In this document: positions 1 through 11,198 of the stretch, in pieces | How the letters are laid out: each line of letters opens with the position of its first letter | Position numbering within the stretch: position 1 is the stretch's first letter | Assembly: GCF_000801105.2 (NCBI RefSeq) | Contig: NC_079517.1 | Coordinates: 9,734,001-9,798,000, forward strand | Origin: Raphanus sativus | Taxonomy: Eukaryota; Streptophyta; Magnoliopsida; Brassicales; Brassicaceae | DNA: 64,000 nucleotides | Reading direction: 5' to 3' | Made by a program: the position numbers and the translations under genes | The notes under the pieces: model-generated | Databases searched by the model: none | Seen by the model: only the letters and a program-made list of their open reading frames with translations | What the model was told of the DNA's origin: nothing

Positions 1-612
1 TTTTAATGCATTTTGAATTATGCCATTGAGTTTTCATCATATTTACAAGACAATACTACTTTTTAAATATTATTTTCGTGTATAGCATTATTTACTAATC
101 TTGTGATCAAATATGAATATATATATGAAATTAAAAAGATATTATGTTTTTCTAATAACTATTTATTCATTTTCTTCAAACTACATTACAAAGAATTCAA
201 CAAAGTTTTAGAAATGACACATTTATTCAATTTCATATAATATTAATAAGTATTTGAATAATTTAATAAATTTTTAAAACAATTATTATTGGATTTTCTG
301 AGTTTTTATCGGAACAGTTAGTATCAGATCACGGATTTGTAGCAAGTTTTTGTTTTTACTAAGTTTATCGATTTTTAATTAAAGATTTTTTCATAAAATA
401 CAAATCTAATTATACATGGATTGCCAGATCTATAAGTTCAACTATAGGTCAAAATCGAATATGAAAACACTACTTTAAACTCAAACATTGTATTAGAACA
501 AACTTTAAATTATAAATTTTCCAATTAAAAACTTTAAAATTCAAGCAATTTTTTTCTCGAAATCGTCAAAAAAAACAAATGTCCGCGCTTTAAAGCGCGG
601 ATCAAAATCTAA
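1..612 (+). mobile_element. Helitron, 3' portion (5' end outside window)
   Basis: The segment ends in a GC-rich hairpin (CCGCGC...GCGCGG, 583-600), then ATCAAAAT and CTAA (609-612), followed by T. This is the Helitron 3' signature: hairpin, about 10 nt, CTRR, insertion before T. The AT-rich interior resembles the Helitron at 22457-23368. The 5' TC end lies upstream of the window. It forms the left border of the first F-box gene region. Confidence 0.75.
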
Positions 613-880
613 TACGCTTAACTAAAACTCAAACACACAATCTAAAAAACTATATTTAATTTGTTTAACTAAAACGTTACCAAAAGAACTTCAATTAATG
701 AGAGACAACAGAGTTAAACTTTCAGGAAATATATTAAATTTTTATGCGTACAAAAAGCATCATAAAACCCTTGCTTGTTGATTCCGACCCTTTGTCCATC
801 CTTGCTCGTCTTCTCCCATCATCCTCTTCCTCTCCGATTGTTGAATGGCTGAACTGTTGTTTCTTCCATTCCTGCTCAAG

Positions 881-2867
881 ATGCAGCAGGAGCAGGACTC
901 TTCTCTTGTTCAGAATCGTTTCAACGACACATTACGTCAAGCTATGCGAACAAGAATGTAACCAATCTTCTTTCTCTTTTAAAAGTTTTATATTCTTTTT
1001 TTTCACGTATGACAATCTCAATCTCTCCAGTAATGATATCGTACAACGGACGAGACCTACTCCGACGAATCCTACTAGAAGTATCCAAAAGTTTCTCTCT
1101 GAGTACATAAACTATCTAGAGTCTAAGCTGATGAACTCGGCCAACTCAGAGGTTCGTCTCAAACTTTGATAGTTTCATTCTTCTAGTTCTTCTTGATGAT
1201 TAGTGATTCTTGTTGCCAGGAGGAGTACTCGAATCCACGAGATCTTGAAGTCCGCATACATTATCTTGACAAGGAAGTTAGAGAAAAATGGTCTCGTTAC
1301 CGTGCTATGAGACTTTCACGTGGACTCAGCGCGCTTCCGGACTCTTTGATAGCTCAGATACTCTTATACCTTCCTACCAAAGACTCTATCAAGACAAGCT
1401 TTCTATCGAAGAGATTTAGAGATCTATGGCTTCAGGTCCCAGGACTTGAGTTCCACTCCCATGGACCCCCCGCCCCCACCTTCAAGAACTTCATCACCAG
1501 GTTTCTCAAGATCAACCGTGACTCGCGTCTGCAGAGGTTCAAGATAACGTACAACGGGCGCAGCAATGTTCCTCACCACGTGATCAGTGTCGTCATCTCC
1601 CGAGTGATTAACCGTGGACTTCAACAACTAGACGTTGGCTCACTCAAGCGTCCTCTCACCAACGATCTCTTACCTGTTAACGTTTACAAGAGCAGCACTT
1701 TGGTTTCTCTGAAGCTCTCAAACGTAGGAATGCCGAATCCTCCTGAGTTTGTTGTTTCTCTGCCTTGTCTCAAGACCATGCACCTTGAAGACGTTATCGC
1801 CAAGGATCCTCTGATCATAGAGAAGCTCGTCTCTGGCTGTCCTGTCCTCGAAGATCTGACGGTTTTTAGGGTTTTTGATGACAATGTGCCTGTTCTGCGT
1901 GTGAGGTCTCAGCGTCTTAAGAGGTTTTGTGTGAAGTTTGACCGCTCCGGGAGAATTTTGGTAAAGAGTATGCTGTTGAGATTGATGCTCCGGGTCTCAA
2001 GTATATGAACTTCAGAGATGATCATTCTGACATAGTTTTGGCGAAGAATGTGTGTTCCTTGTTCAAGTTCGACATTGATACACAGTTCAGTGTTGTCCTT
2101 GGGACTACTAGTACCTTGCAGATGAAGAAAGCTATTATCAGTGATTTTCTAAAAGGGGTATCCAGTGTAACACATATGATCATCTCTCAGCCTACACTCG
2201 AGGTAATAATCTGTGATGCCATGCATTTATAACAAAACAATGAATGAATTGTTTGTTTTTTTTGTTACACCAAATGGCTAGTAATGTTCTTCTTGCAGGT
2301 CCTTTATGCTTGCATGGGAGATGGACCGTTCACCAAATTTAGTAACTTATCTCGTTTAGAGGTTTCGTTCTGCACCGTCTTACTACAAATGTTGCCATAT
2401 TTTCTTGAAGGTTGCCCGAAGCTGAAACACCTCACGTTGGTACATATTCTTGTTCTTCTAAACATTATGATTTTTGGCTTAAGAAACCTCTAATTTTGGT
2501 TTTTTATTTTGTTGGGCAGTACTTGCTTTATTTGAAGGACTTAGAACCAGAGAACCTTGAGCTTACCGTTGTGCCTCAGTGCTTACTATGTACTCTAGAG
2601 TGTGTTGAGATTAAAGAAGGGGCCACGGTGGAGAAAGCTGGGAAGAAAAGAGCGAGGTACATCAAGAGAACCAAAGTCTCGAAGCACAAGAAGAAGATTT
2701 GGATTGAACTAGTGAGGTATATTCTTGAGAACTCGCTAGTCCTCAAGAAACTCGTTTTGCGTTTCTCTCCTGTGACCAACAGCGTCTTAGAGATCTCAGA
2801 GGCGCTTCCTACGTTCACAATACGTTCTCCCGGATGTCAAATCTTCAATCATCTGACTTCTCTTTGA
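881..2867 (+). pseudogene. F-box/LRR/FBD gene, tandem copy 1, frameshifted
   Basis: This is a five-exon gene modelled on the intact copy at 11199-13211. Exons are 881-957, 1031-1151, 1220-2202, 2299-2439 and 2520-2867, all with GT/AG borders. The F-box (GLSALPDSLIAQILLYLP) starts near 1320 and the FBD-like region lies in the last exon. Exon 3 is 983 nt, where a multiple of three is needed. Comparison with copies 2 and 3 shows one base missing near 1956-1960, and the shifted frame stops at 2006-2008, before the LRR tail and FBD. Exons 4 and 5 stay open in the expected frame. The TATA-like sites upstream (tacaaaa, cataaaa) are degraded relative to the other two copies. F-box proteins of this type are usually substrate adaptors of SCF ubiquitin ligases. 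This copy could give at most a truncated F-box protein. Confidence 0.8.
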
Positions 2868-3229
2868 AGATCAGTTTAGGAAGGAATAATCTCTTTGAAC
2901 CTTGTGTTTTTTTTTCTCCGGTGTACAAAAAGCTAAGTCATAGTATTGCTACACGAGTCACGACCGTAAGTTTTATATAAGGTTCCACTTTTTTGAATGA
3001 CAGATCAAAAAACAAGAATGAAATAAAGGACATCAAAATGTTTTTCGGTGTGTTAAAAATCAAATCCAACACAATTAAAGAAAGTTAAAAGCTTCTCGGA
3101 CAAAAAAGAGTTCTTATAGATTTTGTCACATGAACACAACACCACCGTTCAAAATCACTGTCAAGATGCTCCACATCCCCTGACTGTAATACAAATCACT
3201 CCTTATACCACAGCAAGTCGAATTGATCA

Positions 3230-3424
3230 ATGACGATGTTATGTTCAATGATGTCACGTTCCTGCTATTACGCTAAGTTGCAACGTGTTTACTTGCCCAA
3301 GAAGAAACACAAGGCAGCCGATGGTTTATTGCGTCGAATGCAGTCGGTGGATCGGTATCAGCTTGTGTATGTCCTTAAGTATTCACGTTGTCTTTCAGCT
3401 GAAAGATATTTGTGCAGAAATTGA
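3230..3424 (+). mobile_element. possible Ty3/gypsy RNase H relic
   Basis: A short open stretch reads QRVYLPKKKHKAADGLLRRM, which resembles the end of the RNase H domain of Ty3/gypsy polyproteins (Y-x-PGK-x-NKAADALSRM). No other polyprotein domain or LTR is visible nearby. It lies between F-box copies 1 and 2. The match is short, so the call is weak. Confidence 0.35.
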
Positions 3425-3626
3425 GCAGGATGAATTTTCTCTTTTGAAATAATAAGAAATTGACCTTTTATTAAAAAAAAGTATCAAAATTCATATATCA
3501 AAAACAAATTAAGAATGAAAAATTGTTTAAAATACCATAAATTAAGTACTATTTTTTTCAAAATACCATCAATTAAAAATATACTAATATTTGGATTTAG
3601 GTTTTAGTGATTATAATTTAGGGATT

Positions 3627-3679
3627 AGTATTAAAGGGTTTGGAGTTGTTCAAAAAAAAAAAAGTATTAAAGGGTTTGG
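3627..3679. repeat. poly(A) micro-insertion with 17-bp direct repeats
   Basis: AGTATTAAAGGGTTTGG is present at 3627-3643 and again at 3663-3679. The 19 nt between are a short stem (agttgttc) plus poly(A). This looks like a target-site duplication around a tail-only retro-insertion. Confidence 0.75.
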
Positions 3680-4034
3680 GTTTATAAATATTTTTGTAAA
3701 AAATAGCTTAGTGTTATTTATCACAAATTTATGGTACTTATGAAAATACTTATTCATTAATGGTAAATTTAAAAAGTGATATTAAATCTGTGGTAGAAAT
3801 AAATTTCCCAACTAAGAAAGACAATGGAGTTAATTTAGGAATATATAAAGAAAACCAAATATTTTCTAACGACTTAATTAACTTTCCATGTATGTATGCT
3901 ATGTACACCTAATGAAAACTCAAAACACACAATCTAAAAAACTCGATTTAATTTGTTAAGGTTACCAAAGGAAATTCTATGATGAGAGACAATAGAGTTA
4001 GAATTTTCAGGAAATATATTTATAAAGTTATGCG

Positions 4035-4053
4035 TATAAAAAGCTTTATAAAA
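4035..4053 (+). promoter_or_regulatory. TATA boxes of F-box copy 2
   Basis: Two TATAAAA motifs lie at 4035-4041 and 4047-4053, about 150 bp before exon 1. The equivalent place upstream of copy 1 carries tacaaaa and cataaaa instead. Confidence 0.5.
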
Positions 4054-4251
4054 CCCTTGTTTTTCTTATTCCCACCCATTAGTGTCCATCCTCGCTCGTC
4101 TTCAGACCATCCTCTTCGTCTCCGATTGTGAATTGCTGAACTTTTCTTGTTCGTTCGTTCCTTTCTTCAGTCATCCCTGCTCAAAGATGCAGCAGGACTC
4201 TTTTCTTTTCCTCCTCTGCAGAATCGTTTCAATGACACATTACGTCAAGCT

Positions 4252-6176
4252 ATGCGAACAAGAATGTAACCAATCTTCTTTCTCCTTTAAAAGTTTTATA
4301 TTTTTTTTTCTCGTATGACAATCTCAATCTCTCCAGTAATGATATCGTACAACGGAAGAGACCTACTCTGACGAATCCTACTACAAGTATCCAAAAGTTT
4401 CTCTCTGAGTACATAAACTATCTAGAGTCTAACCTAATGAACTCGGCCAACTCAGAGGTTCGTCTCAAAACGTTATACCAATTCTGATTAATCCATATAT
4501 ATACAGTTCACTCTTCATGCATGCTTGGTTCTTGTTTCCAGGAGGAGTACTCGAATCCACGTGATCTTGAAGTCCGCATACATTACATTGAGAAGAAGTT
4601 CAGAGAACACCGTGCTATGAGAGTTTCACATGGACTCAGCGCGCTTCCTGACGCTTTGATAACTCATATACTCTCATTCCTTCCTACCAAAGATTCTATA
4701 AAGACAAGCTTTATATCGAAGAGATTTAGAGATCTATGGCTTCAGGTCCCAGGACTAGATATAAACTCCCATGTACCCCCCGTCATCAAGAAGTTCATCT
4801 CCAGGTTTCTCGAGATCAACCGTGGCTTGTGTCTGCAGAAGCTCAAGATAACGTCCGACGGGCGCAGTGCTTATCACCATGGGACCAGGGAGTTCATCGC
4901 CGGAGTGATTAACCGACGTGGAGTTCAACAACTAGACGTTGCAACACTCGAGCGTCCTCTCACCAAAGAGCTTATGCCTGTTGACATTTACAAGAGCAAC
5001 ACTTTGGTTTCTCTGAAGCTAGCAAACGTACGAATGCCGAATCCTCCCGAGTTTGTTGTTTCTCTGCCTTGTCTCAAGACCATGCATCTTGAAGACATTA
5101 TCACCCAAGATCCTTTGATCATAGAGAAGCTCGTCTCTGGCTGTCCTGTCCTCGAAGATCTGACGGTTTTTAGGGTTTTTGATGACAATGTACCTGTTCT
5201 ACGTGTGAGATCTCACTGTCTTAAGAGGTTTTGTGTGAAGTTTGGCCGCGAGAGAATGATTCCTGGTAAAGAGTATGCGGTCGAGATTGATGCTCCGGGG
5301 CTCAAGTATATGAACTTCAGAGATAATCTATCTGATAGAGTTGTGGCGAAGAATCTGAGTTCCTTGTTCAAGATCGACATTGATACACAGTTCAGTCTTG
5401 GTATTACCACTACTAGTACCTTGCAGATGAAGAAAGCTAATATCAGTGATTTTCTAAAAGATGTATCTACTGTAAGACATATGATCATCTCTCAGCCTAC
5501 AATCGAGGTAATAACAAACAATTATTGAATTGTTATTATTATTATTATTTTTTTGGTAACTCCAAATAAATTGTTATTATGTTCTTCTTGCTGCAGGTCC
5601 TTTATTCTTGGATGAATCATGGACCGTTCACCAAATTTCTCAACTTAACTCGTTTAGAGGCTTCCTTCTGCACACTCTTATTACAAAAATTGACACATTT
5701 TCTTGAAGGTTTCCCGAAGCTGAAACACCTCACATTGGTACATATTAATTCTTGTTCTTCTAAACTTTATGATCTTTTTGGCCTAAGAACATTATTACCT
5801 AATTTTGTTTTTTTATTTTGTTGTGCAGTACTTGCTTTATTTGAAGGACTTAGAACCGGAGAACCTTGAACTTACCGTTGTGCCTCGGTGCTTACTATAT
5901 ACTCTTGAGTGTGTTGAGATTAAAGAAGGGGCCACGGTGGAGAAAGCTGGGAAGAAAAGAGCGAGGTACAGCAAGAGAACTAAAGTATCGAAACACAAGA
6001 AGAAGATTTGGACTGAAATAGTGAGGTATATCCTTGAGAACTCGCTAGTCCTCAAGAAACTCGTTTTGTGTTTCTCTCCTGTGACCAACAGCGTCTTAGA
6101 TATCTCAGAGGCGCTTCCTACATTCACAATACGTTCTCCCCGATGTGAAATCTTCAGTCATCTGACTTCTCTCTGA
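4252..6176 (+). CDS. F-box/LRR/FBD protein, tandem copy 2
   Basis: Five exons with GT/AG borders: exon 1 ending at 4265, then 4337-4457, 4542-5507, 5597-5737 and 5829-6176. The first ATG matching copies 1 and 3 (4187) is out of frame here, because exon 1 is one base shorter than in copy 3. From that ATG the frame stops in exon 2. An in-frame ATG at 4252 (MRTRI...) rescues the rest and gives about 529 aa, lacking the first 21 or so residues of the family. Visible parts are an N-terminal extension, an F-box (GLSALPDALITHILSFLP), LRR-like segments (LVSLKLANV, CPVLEDLTVF) and a C-terminal FBD-like region with a lysine-rich insert. The likely role is SCF E3 ligase adaptor; the substrate is unknown. 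Everything downstream of exon 1 looks functional. Confidence 0.8.
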
Positions 6177-6614
6177 ATATCTGTTTAGGAATAATGTCTT
6201 TTGTTACGGATTTGGTTTTATGATTCTCTGGTCTCATTTGGATTTTATTTTAAATAACAATGATGTGCTTGAGATGAATTCAATTTCGCTAAGTTTTTAT
6301 TATGATAGTCATGAATAACGTTTTTCAGAATCATATCACTCCAACAATTTCTGACAAGGTTTTGACTCCGGGGTTTTTGCCAACTTTAGCGGATAAGTTA
6401 TCGGATCAACTCCTTCCTCTTGCTTATTTAACTCTTTTAATAGTGTATCGCATTTATCAAGAACCGATGATATACCCTGGATTTCTAGTTGACCTACGAG
6501 TTTGTACTGCATACCAAATCCATTTTCTTTCAAAATTATCCATCTCAAACCTACCTTGAGTAAGGTTCTATATTTTTAATTTTCTTGACACGTAGGGATT
6601 CTAAAATGAGCTCA
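6177..6614. other. intergenic, 3' flank of F-box copy 2
   Basis: This holds the 3' flank shared with copy 3 (the gattttatttt...gatgtg segment near 6240-6270). After it comes a stretch, about 6300-6560, open on both strands with no recognisable domain. I cannot support a gene here. Confidence 0.5.
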
Positions 6615-6662
6615 ACCTAACAGGATTAGCCTTTTTTTTTGGAACACCTAACAGGATTAGCC
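6615..6662. repeat. poly(T) micro-insertion with 17-bp direct repeats
   Basis: ACCTAACAGGATTAGCC is duplicated at 6615-6631 and 6646-6662 around tttttttttggaac, which reads GTTCC plus poly(A) on the minus strand. Confidence 0.75.
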
Positions 6663-6824
6663 ATGTATTAAAATCTTTAACTCTAACTTTGAGACATGCA
6701 TGACTAAAATGGGACTCAACATAATTAGTCTATAAAATGGGACTGAACATAATCAAAATCTCCTTTCCACCCAGAGAGAGCAGTTCAATCTCCTTACCGG
6801 CATGGCCGAATTTTTTTGCAAGAA

Positions 6825-6955
6825 AATATTTGATTTTGCAGTTTTGATGAAAAAATTTGATTTTCAAGTTTTAGTATGACAACAGTTTTAGCGTGAAATT
6901 TTTTGATTTTGCGTTTTTAAGGAAAAATTCATTTTGGCAGAAAACTCATTTGACG
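6825..6955. repeat. degenerate minisatellite (TTTGATTTTGC-type)
   Basis: At least three imperfect copies of a 35-40 bp unit built on ttgattttgcagttttgatg can be seen at about 6829, 6858 and 6902. It directly precedes the LINE fragment. Confidence 0.5.
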
Positions 6956-6962
6956 AGATTTC

Positions 6963-7298
6963 TTGGTGCAAAGTAGCGATGAAGCATTGCTGAAAGTGTA
7001 TGAAAGAGCTACTGGCCAACAGACGAGCATTGCTGAATCGGCTATAGCTTTTGGAGCTAAGGTAGCTGAAGCATCTAAAGAAGCAATCAAGGGAGTTACA
7101 GGTACCCTAAATGAGGGAGGATCATGGTTTTATCTGGGGTTACATAAATGCTTTAGTGGATCCAAAACGGAAATACTGGCCTACATCTATGATCGACTGT
7201 GGGGTTGGTTCATTAAACTGCTTTTGCTGGGTGGAAAGGAAATCTTTATTAAGGTAATTGCGACGGCTATGCCGGTCTATGCTATGCATGTGCAATAA
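6963..7298 (+). mobile_element. LINE (L1-type) reverse transcriptase fragment
   Basis: The 111-aa open frame contains motifs of the C-terminal part of plant LINE reverse transcriptases: ATGQ...SAIAFGAKV, a YLGL-x-x-CFSGSKTE block, IYDRL, GWF, GGKE-x-F-IKV and AMPVYAM. A few residues normally found between IYDRL and GWF are missing, and neither the catalytic YADD region nor the endonuclease is present. It is a broken fragment, not a host gene, bordered on the right by the Helitron at 7319. Confidence 0.8.
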
Positions 7299-7318
7299 GT
7301 AGTGGAGTTAATTAGATA

Positions 7319-8184
7319 CTAGATCATGACCCGCGCGCCTGCGCGGGTTTATCTTTTGATTCACATATTTTATATACATGTTGTATATTATTTAAGATTT
7401 ATAATATAAAAAAGTTAGAATGATCCGGAACCAAAAAAAATCGACCCGGACAAAAAGAAATCAAATACCTACTTAGATCCAAATGTTGAGAACTCGAAGA
7501 ACTCATACCTGAAATGAACAGATTTATACCCAATCCAGTGAGCTAAATTTCAAACATAATATCTTTTGTTATATTTTTAATTCATTTTTTGGGTTGGTGA
7601 GATTTACTATTTATTCGAAAGATTTTGGCTAACTTAATGGTATATATTCGTAGGTTTCTTTTTTCTGAAGAGGAAAAAAAATATTTGGGTCTTGATTAAA
7701 TTTATCTTATATGACAAATTGCTGCTATAAATAATTTTTATAAAAACTAATTTGTAACAGTAATATCATTTTTGTTATAAATTAGTATATCATGGTTTAT
7801 AGGTTCAAAGTATAGAGTTAGTCGTCTTCATAGTATTGCTAATATTGATAGATGCAAGTTAATGAATACAGATAATATATTGTATCATTAGTAATCTGTC
7901 GTATAATATTATATGTTAGTAGATGTATTATTAATAATCTATCTTATAGTATAATATGCTAGTAGATGTATCTAGTTTATAGTTAAATATATGTAATATA
8001 AAGAAACATGCGTAGTGGATATAATAATAAGGTAAGAAGTGAAAAACTATGGTAATAGTTGATATTAATTATTTATAAAAAGACATGTCTAATAATAAAT
8101 AGATAATATAGCATTAATTACATAAGGTCCAACTTTAAAATCTACCTAGAAGAAGTTGTAATGTTTCTGTTTTAATAAGATAGA
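7319..8184 (-). mobile_element. Helitron (non-autonomous), complete ends
   Basis: Read on the minus strand, it starts TCTATCTTATTAAAACAG (complement of 8184 downward) and ends in a hairpin (CCCGCGCAGGCGCGCGGG) followed by TCATGAT and CTAG (7322-7319). The base before 7319 is A, as required for insertion at AT. It is 866 bp long with no coding capacity. The interior has an imperfect tandem repeat of about 60 bp (7860-7980). Its 5' end abuts a second Helitron end at 8185. Confidence 0.75.
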
Positions 8185-8215
8185 CTAGGTAAGACTTGCG
8201 CCTTGCGCAGAGTTA
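8185..8215 (-). mobile_element. second Helitron 3' terminus, nested at 8184/8185
   Basis: CTAG (8185-8188) is followed on the plus strand by gtaagacttgcgccttgcgcag, a short hairpin reading TGCGC...GCGCA. This is a Helitron 3' end on the minus strand placed exactly against the 5' end of the neighbouring element. Its own 5' TC end was not found in the following 2 kb. Confidence 0.55.
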
Positions 8216-8376
8216 GAGGGTTCTTAAAATATTAATGTTCTGTTTACATACTTCGCAGATTGAGATATTTTGTAAAATATTTGTTAAATAATGTTTTATT
8301 TAGAATTTTTTTTCTATTATAACAAAAGGTATGTAAAATATATTTTAATGATTTGATCAAATTAAAATTGTAAGAC

Positions 8377-8377
<1 letters not shown>

Positions 8378-8409
<32 letters not shown>
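8378..8409. repeat. (AT)n microsatellite
   Basis: An uninterrupted AT dinucleotide run of about 32 bp. Confidence 0.9.
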
Positions 8410-8416
<7 letters not shown>

Positions 8417-10650
8417 TAATTAAATAATTTTATGAATATATATTAATTGAAACTTCTTACTCATACAGATTTATGATCATTTGTATTTTTCGATAAAAAA
8501 AAAAATTATTGATTACAAAATTTTTGATATGAGATTTTAAAAAGTTTTAGTAATTTTTAATTATTTAAAAATAATAATATAACATATACAAACTTTTTAA
8601 AATTGTTTGACATGATTAATGTGATTTTTTAATTTATTTAGTAGTATAAAATCTAACAAACATTATAAATGATACATTAAACGTTATCAAATATTTATTA
8701 TTCAAAATCAATAGTTATCATATATTTTAATCACACATTTTGTAGTTTCATAGTTTTTGTAAAGAAAATCATATTAGGTAATTAGTAGCATGGTAATTTC
8801 GTAACATGTTATGCCAAATATATAACTAAAGCATTGTTATAATACAAAGTTTAAAATTCGGTACTATATCATACATTTATTGTATTATAAATATTGAAGG
8901 AGTTAAACATTTGTAATTTCATTACTATATATAAAGTTGCAATTAATTTTGATTGCCCGAAACTGGAAATTTTGTATCATTACATCAAGTACAATAAATG
9001 TAGATGGTAATAAAAATATACCATACACCATTTACATACCATACATACCATAAATCTGTAAAATCATTATTACTATATATTTGATCAAATGCCACCGTAT
9101 ATTATGCAATATATGTATATTGTGGTTGAATATGGTCTACTTATTATTATATGTATTTTTATGCAATATATATAAAATCATTATTACTATACATTTGATC
9201 ATATACAATCACGTGTGTAGAATATTGATTGCCCACAATTTAAGCCTTTTAGTTCGGTAAAATCTGATGCACATAAGCATATCTTACCGAATTACACTTC
9301 TCTAAATAAGTAAAGTTTTAATTTACCGTGCACACAAAGTGTAACATTTAAAATACTACCATATTTCATATATTCCATATTTTCAAAAGTAAGAATACTA
9401 TAAGTTTTAAAGATACAAAAAAAAAATCGTAAGACTTCTATCATAATAAAAGGCATAAATAATAATTAAAAAACTCATTCATATGTTAACATAATACCAG
9501 ATAATGCTACATTGTTTTTTTTAAACTTGATAATACTCATTGTTATGGACTTGGTTAAGGATTTAGAGTTATATAGAACGAACAATGGCTCAAAATAGTA
9601 GTATTATTCGAAAGGATTCAGTTAGACCAATGGAACAATGAACACTGATGAAGATTAGTTAATTTTTCAATATATGAATCATTGTCATATAGAACGAAAA
9701 AATATCCTTAGATATCATGAATGTATATTCTGTTTAGAATAACTTAAAGTACACTTAAGATGTTTGTGTTGTTCGTAAGTGTCTTTAACAGAGCTTTTTT
9801 TGTAAAATTAACCAAGCAAAGCTTGAAATAATTAAACACGCCATTGAATTGAATTGGGTTTAGGTTTATCGCAACTAAATGTATACTCTGTTTCGCTACA
9901 TATATCAAACCAAGGGTGTTTAAGTGTAGTATGATTCAGTGGACCTTGCTGTTTAGTTCATTTTTCAATATGGCTTTCATATTAGAGTACATCTGGCTTG
10001 TTGATCATGTTTAGGTTATTCATATCAATGGACCTTGCTGTTTGGTCTGTATGCAAATTACTTGAAGATTGCAAGTGTCAACATGAACAACTTAATAATC
10101 TCAATTTTTGGTTATTCATGTGTCTGTAATTTTATGATAGATCATTGATACAAATATTGCTGCAGGTTTAGAATGAAATGAAAGAGTTGTTTATAATGGC
10201 TCAAGTAATATATGAATTGATATTATTAAAAATCCATATCGTTTTCATCATATGCCATTGGAACAATTGAATGGTGGTTTCACATGGTGAATATTATAAA
10301 AGCAAGAGAATTAATTAAGGGATATAGGTTCGTCTCGTTTTTGTTAAAAATCAATGTCATGTTATTTTAAAATGTAAATATATTATATGGTTACCAATGG
10401 CATAGGTTGTAATTCTTCTAGTAAATGGTGGGTTTTTTTAAAGTTAGCTGAGAAGACATGTGGTGATGACACCTAAGCTAAATGGCAAACCTGTAAATAA
10501 AATACAAAATAAAGGTTAGATTTTAAAAATGCTTCTCTATTAATAAGTAAGGGATGTATGAATCTTTTACAACAGTTTTTAAGTTTAAAAAAAAAAGAAA
10601 TTTCTCTTTTGAAATAAGAAGAAATTGACTTTTTATATTAAAAAAGGATA
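8410..10650. other. AT-rich intergenic DNA, probably decayed transposon
   Basis: No open frame or recognisable domain is present. A 14-bp motif (ggaccttgctgttt) recurs near 9941 and 10030. From about 10600 the sequence resembles the region near 3435-3480, so the upstream flank of F-box copies 2 and 3 was duplicated with the genes. Confidence 0.5.
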
Positions 10651-10652
10651 TC

Positions 10653-10813
10653 AAAAGTCGAAACAAACGTCGGGTTGTTCGTAGCCTAGTGGCTGCTGAG
10701 CTCTGCCTTCGGGCCCTGACGTCGGGGGTTCGACCTCTACTTACCTCAGTTTGAGGATTAAAAGGTCTAAAAGTGACCAGTTGACAAAAAAAAAAAAAAA
10801 AGTCGAAACAAAC
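10653..10813 (+). mobile_element. tRNA-derived SINE with target-site duplication
   Basis: The body (10669-10797) carries an RNA polymerase III A box (TAGCCTAGTGG, near 10682) and a B box (GGTTCGACCTC, near 10727). It ends ...gttgac followed by poly(A). AAAAGTCGAAACAAAC flanks it at 10653-10668 and 10798-10813, a 16-bp target duplication. It sits in the upstream region of F-box copy 3. Confidence 0.85.
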
Positions 10814-11055
10814 AAAGAAAGACAATGGAGTTATTTAATTAAAAGAAAACAAAATAGTTTCTAACGACTTAATTCACTTTCCATATATACACCTAATTAA
10901 AAAAACACATGATCTTTTTTTTTGTCACGGTTCTTTTCTCAAACACATAATCTAAAAAACTATATTTAATTTGTTACTTAAAAGGTTACCAAAAGAAATT
11001 CAATTAATGAGAGAATAGAGTTAAATTTTGAGAAATTTATGCCTACAAAAAGCAC

Positions 11056-11078
11056 TATAAAACGGGACCATTATAAAA
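11056..11078 (+). promoter_or_regulatory. TATA boxes of F-box copy 3
   Basis: TATAAAA occurs at 11056-11062 and 11072-11078, about 130 bp before the start codon. The position is equivalent to the paired TATA motifs of copy 2. Confidence 0.5.
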
Positions 11079-11198
11079 CCCTTGCTTTTTGATTCCCACC
11101 AATTGTCCATCCTTGCTCGTTCTTCTCCGATTATCCTCTTCCTCTCCGACTGTGAATTGCTAAACCTTTCTTGTTCGTTCCTTCATCCCTGCTCAAAG

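Noticed and set aside
744..1169. 141-codon open frame before F-box copy 1
   Set aside because: It reads through intron 1, and only parts of it coincide with real exons (881-957 in another frame, 1031-1151). Comparison with copies 2 and 3 supports the spliced model.
6302..6559. open frames on both strands downstream of F-box copy 2
   Set aside because: The minus frame looks mildly protein-like, but I recognise no family and see no exon partners.
10669..10760. tRNA-like sequence with A and B boxes
   Set aside because: The poly(A) tail and flanking 16-bp duplication show a SINE. No complete cloverleaf is seen.
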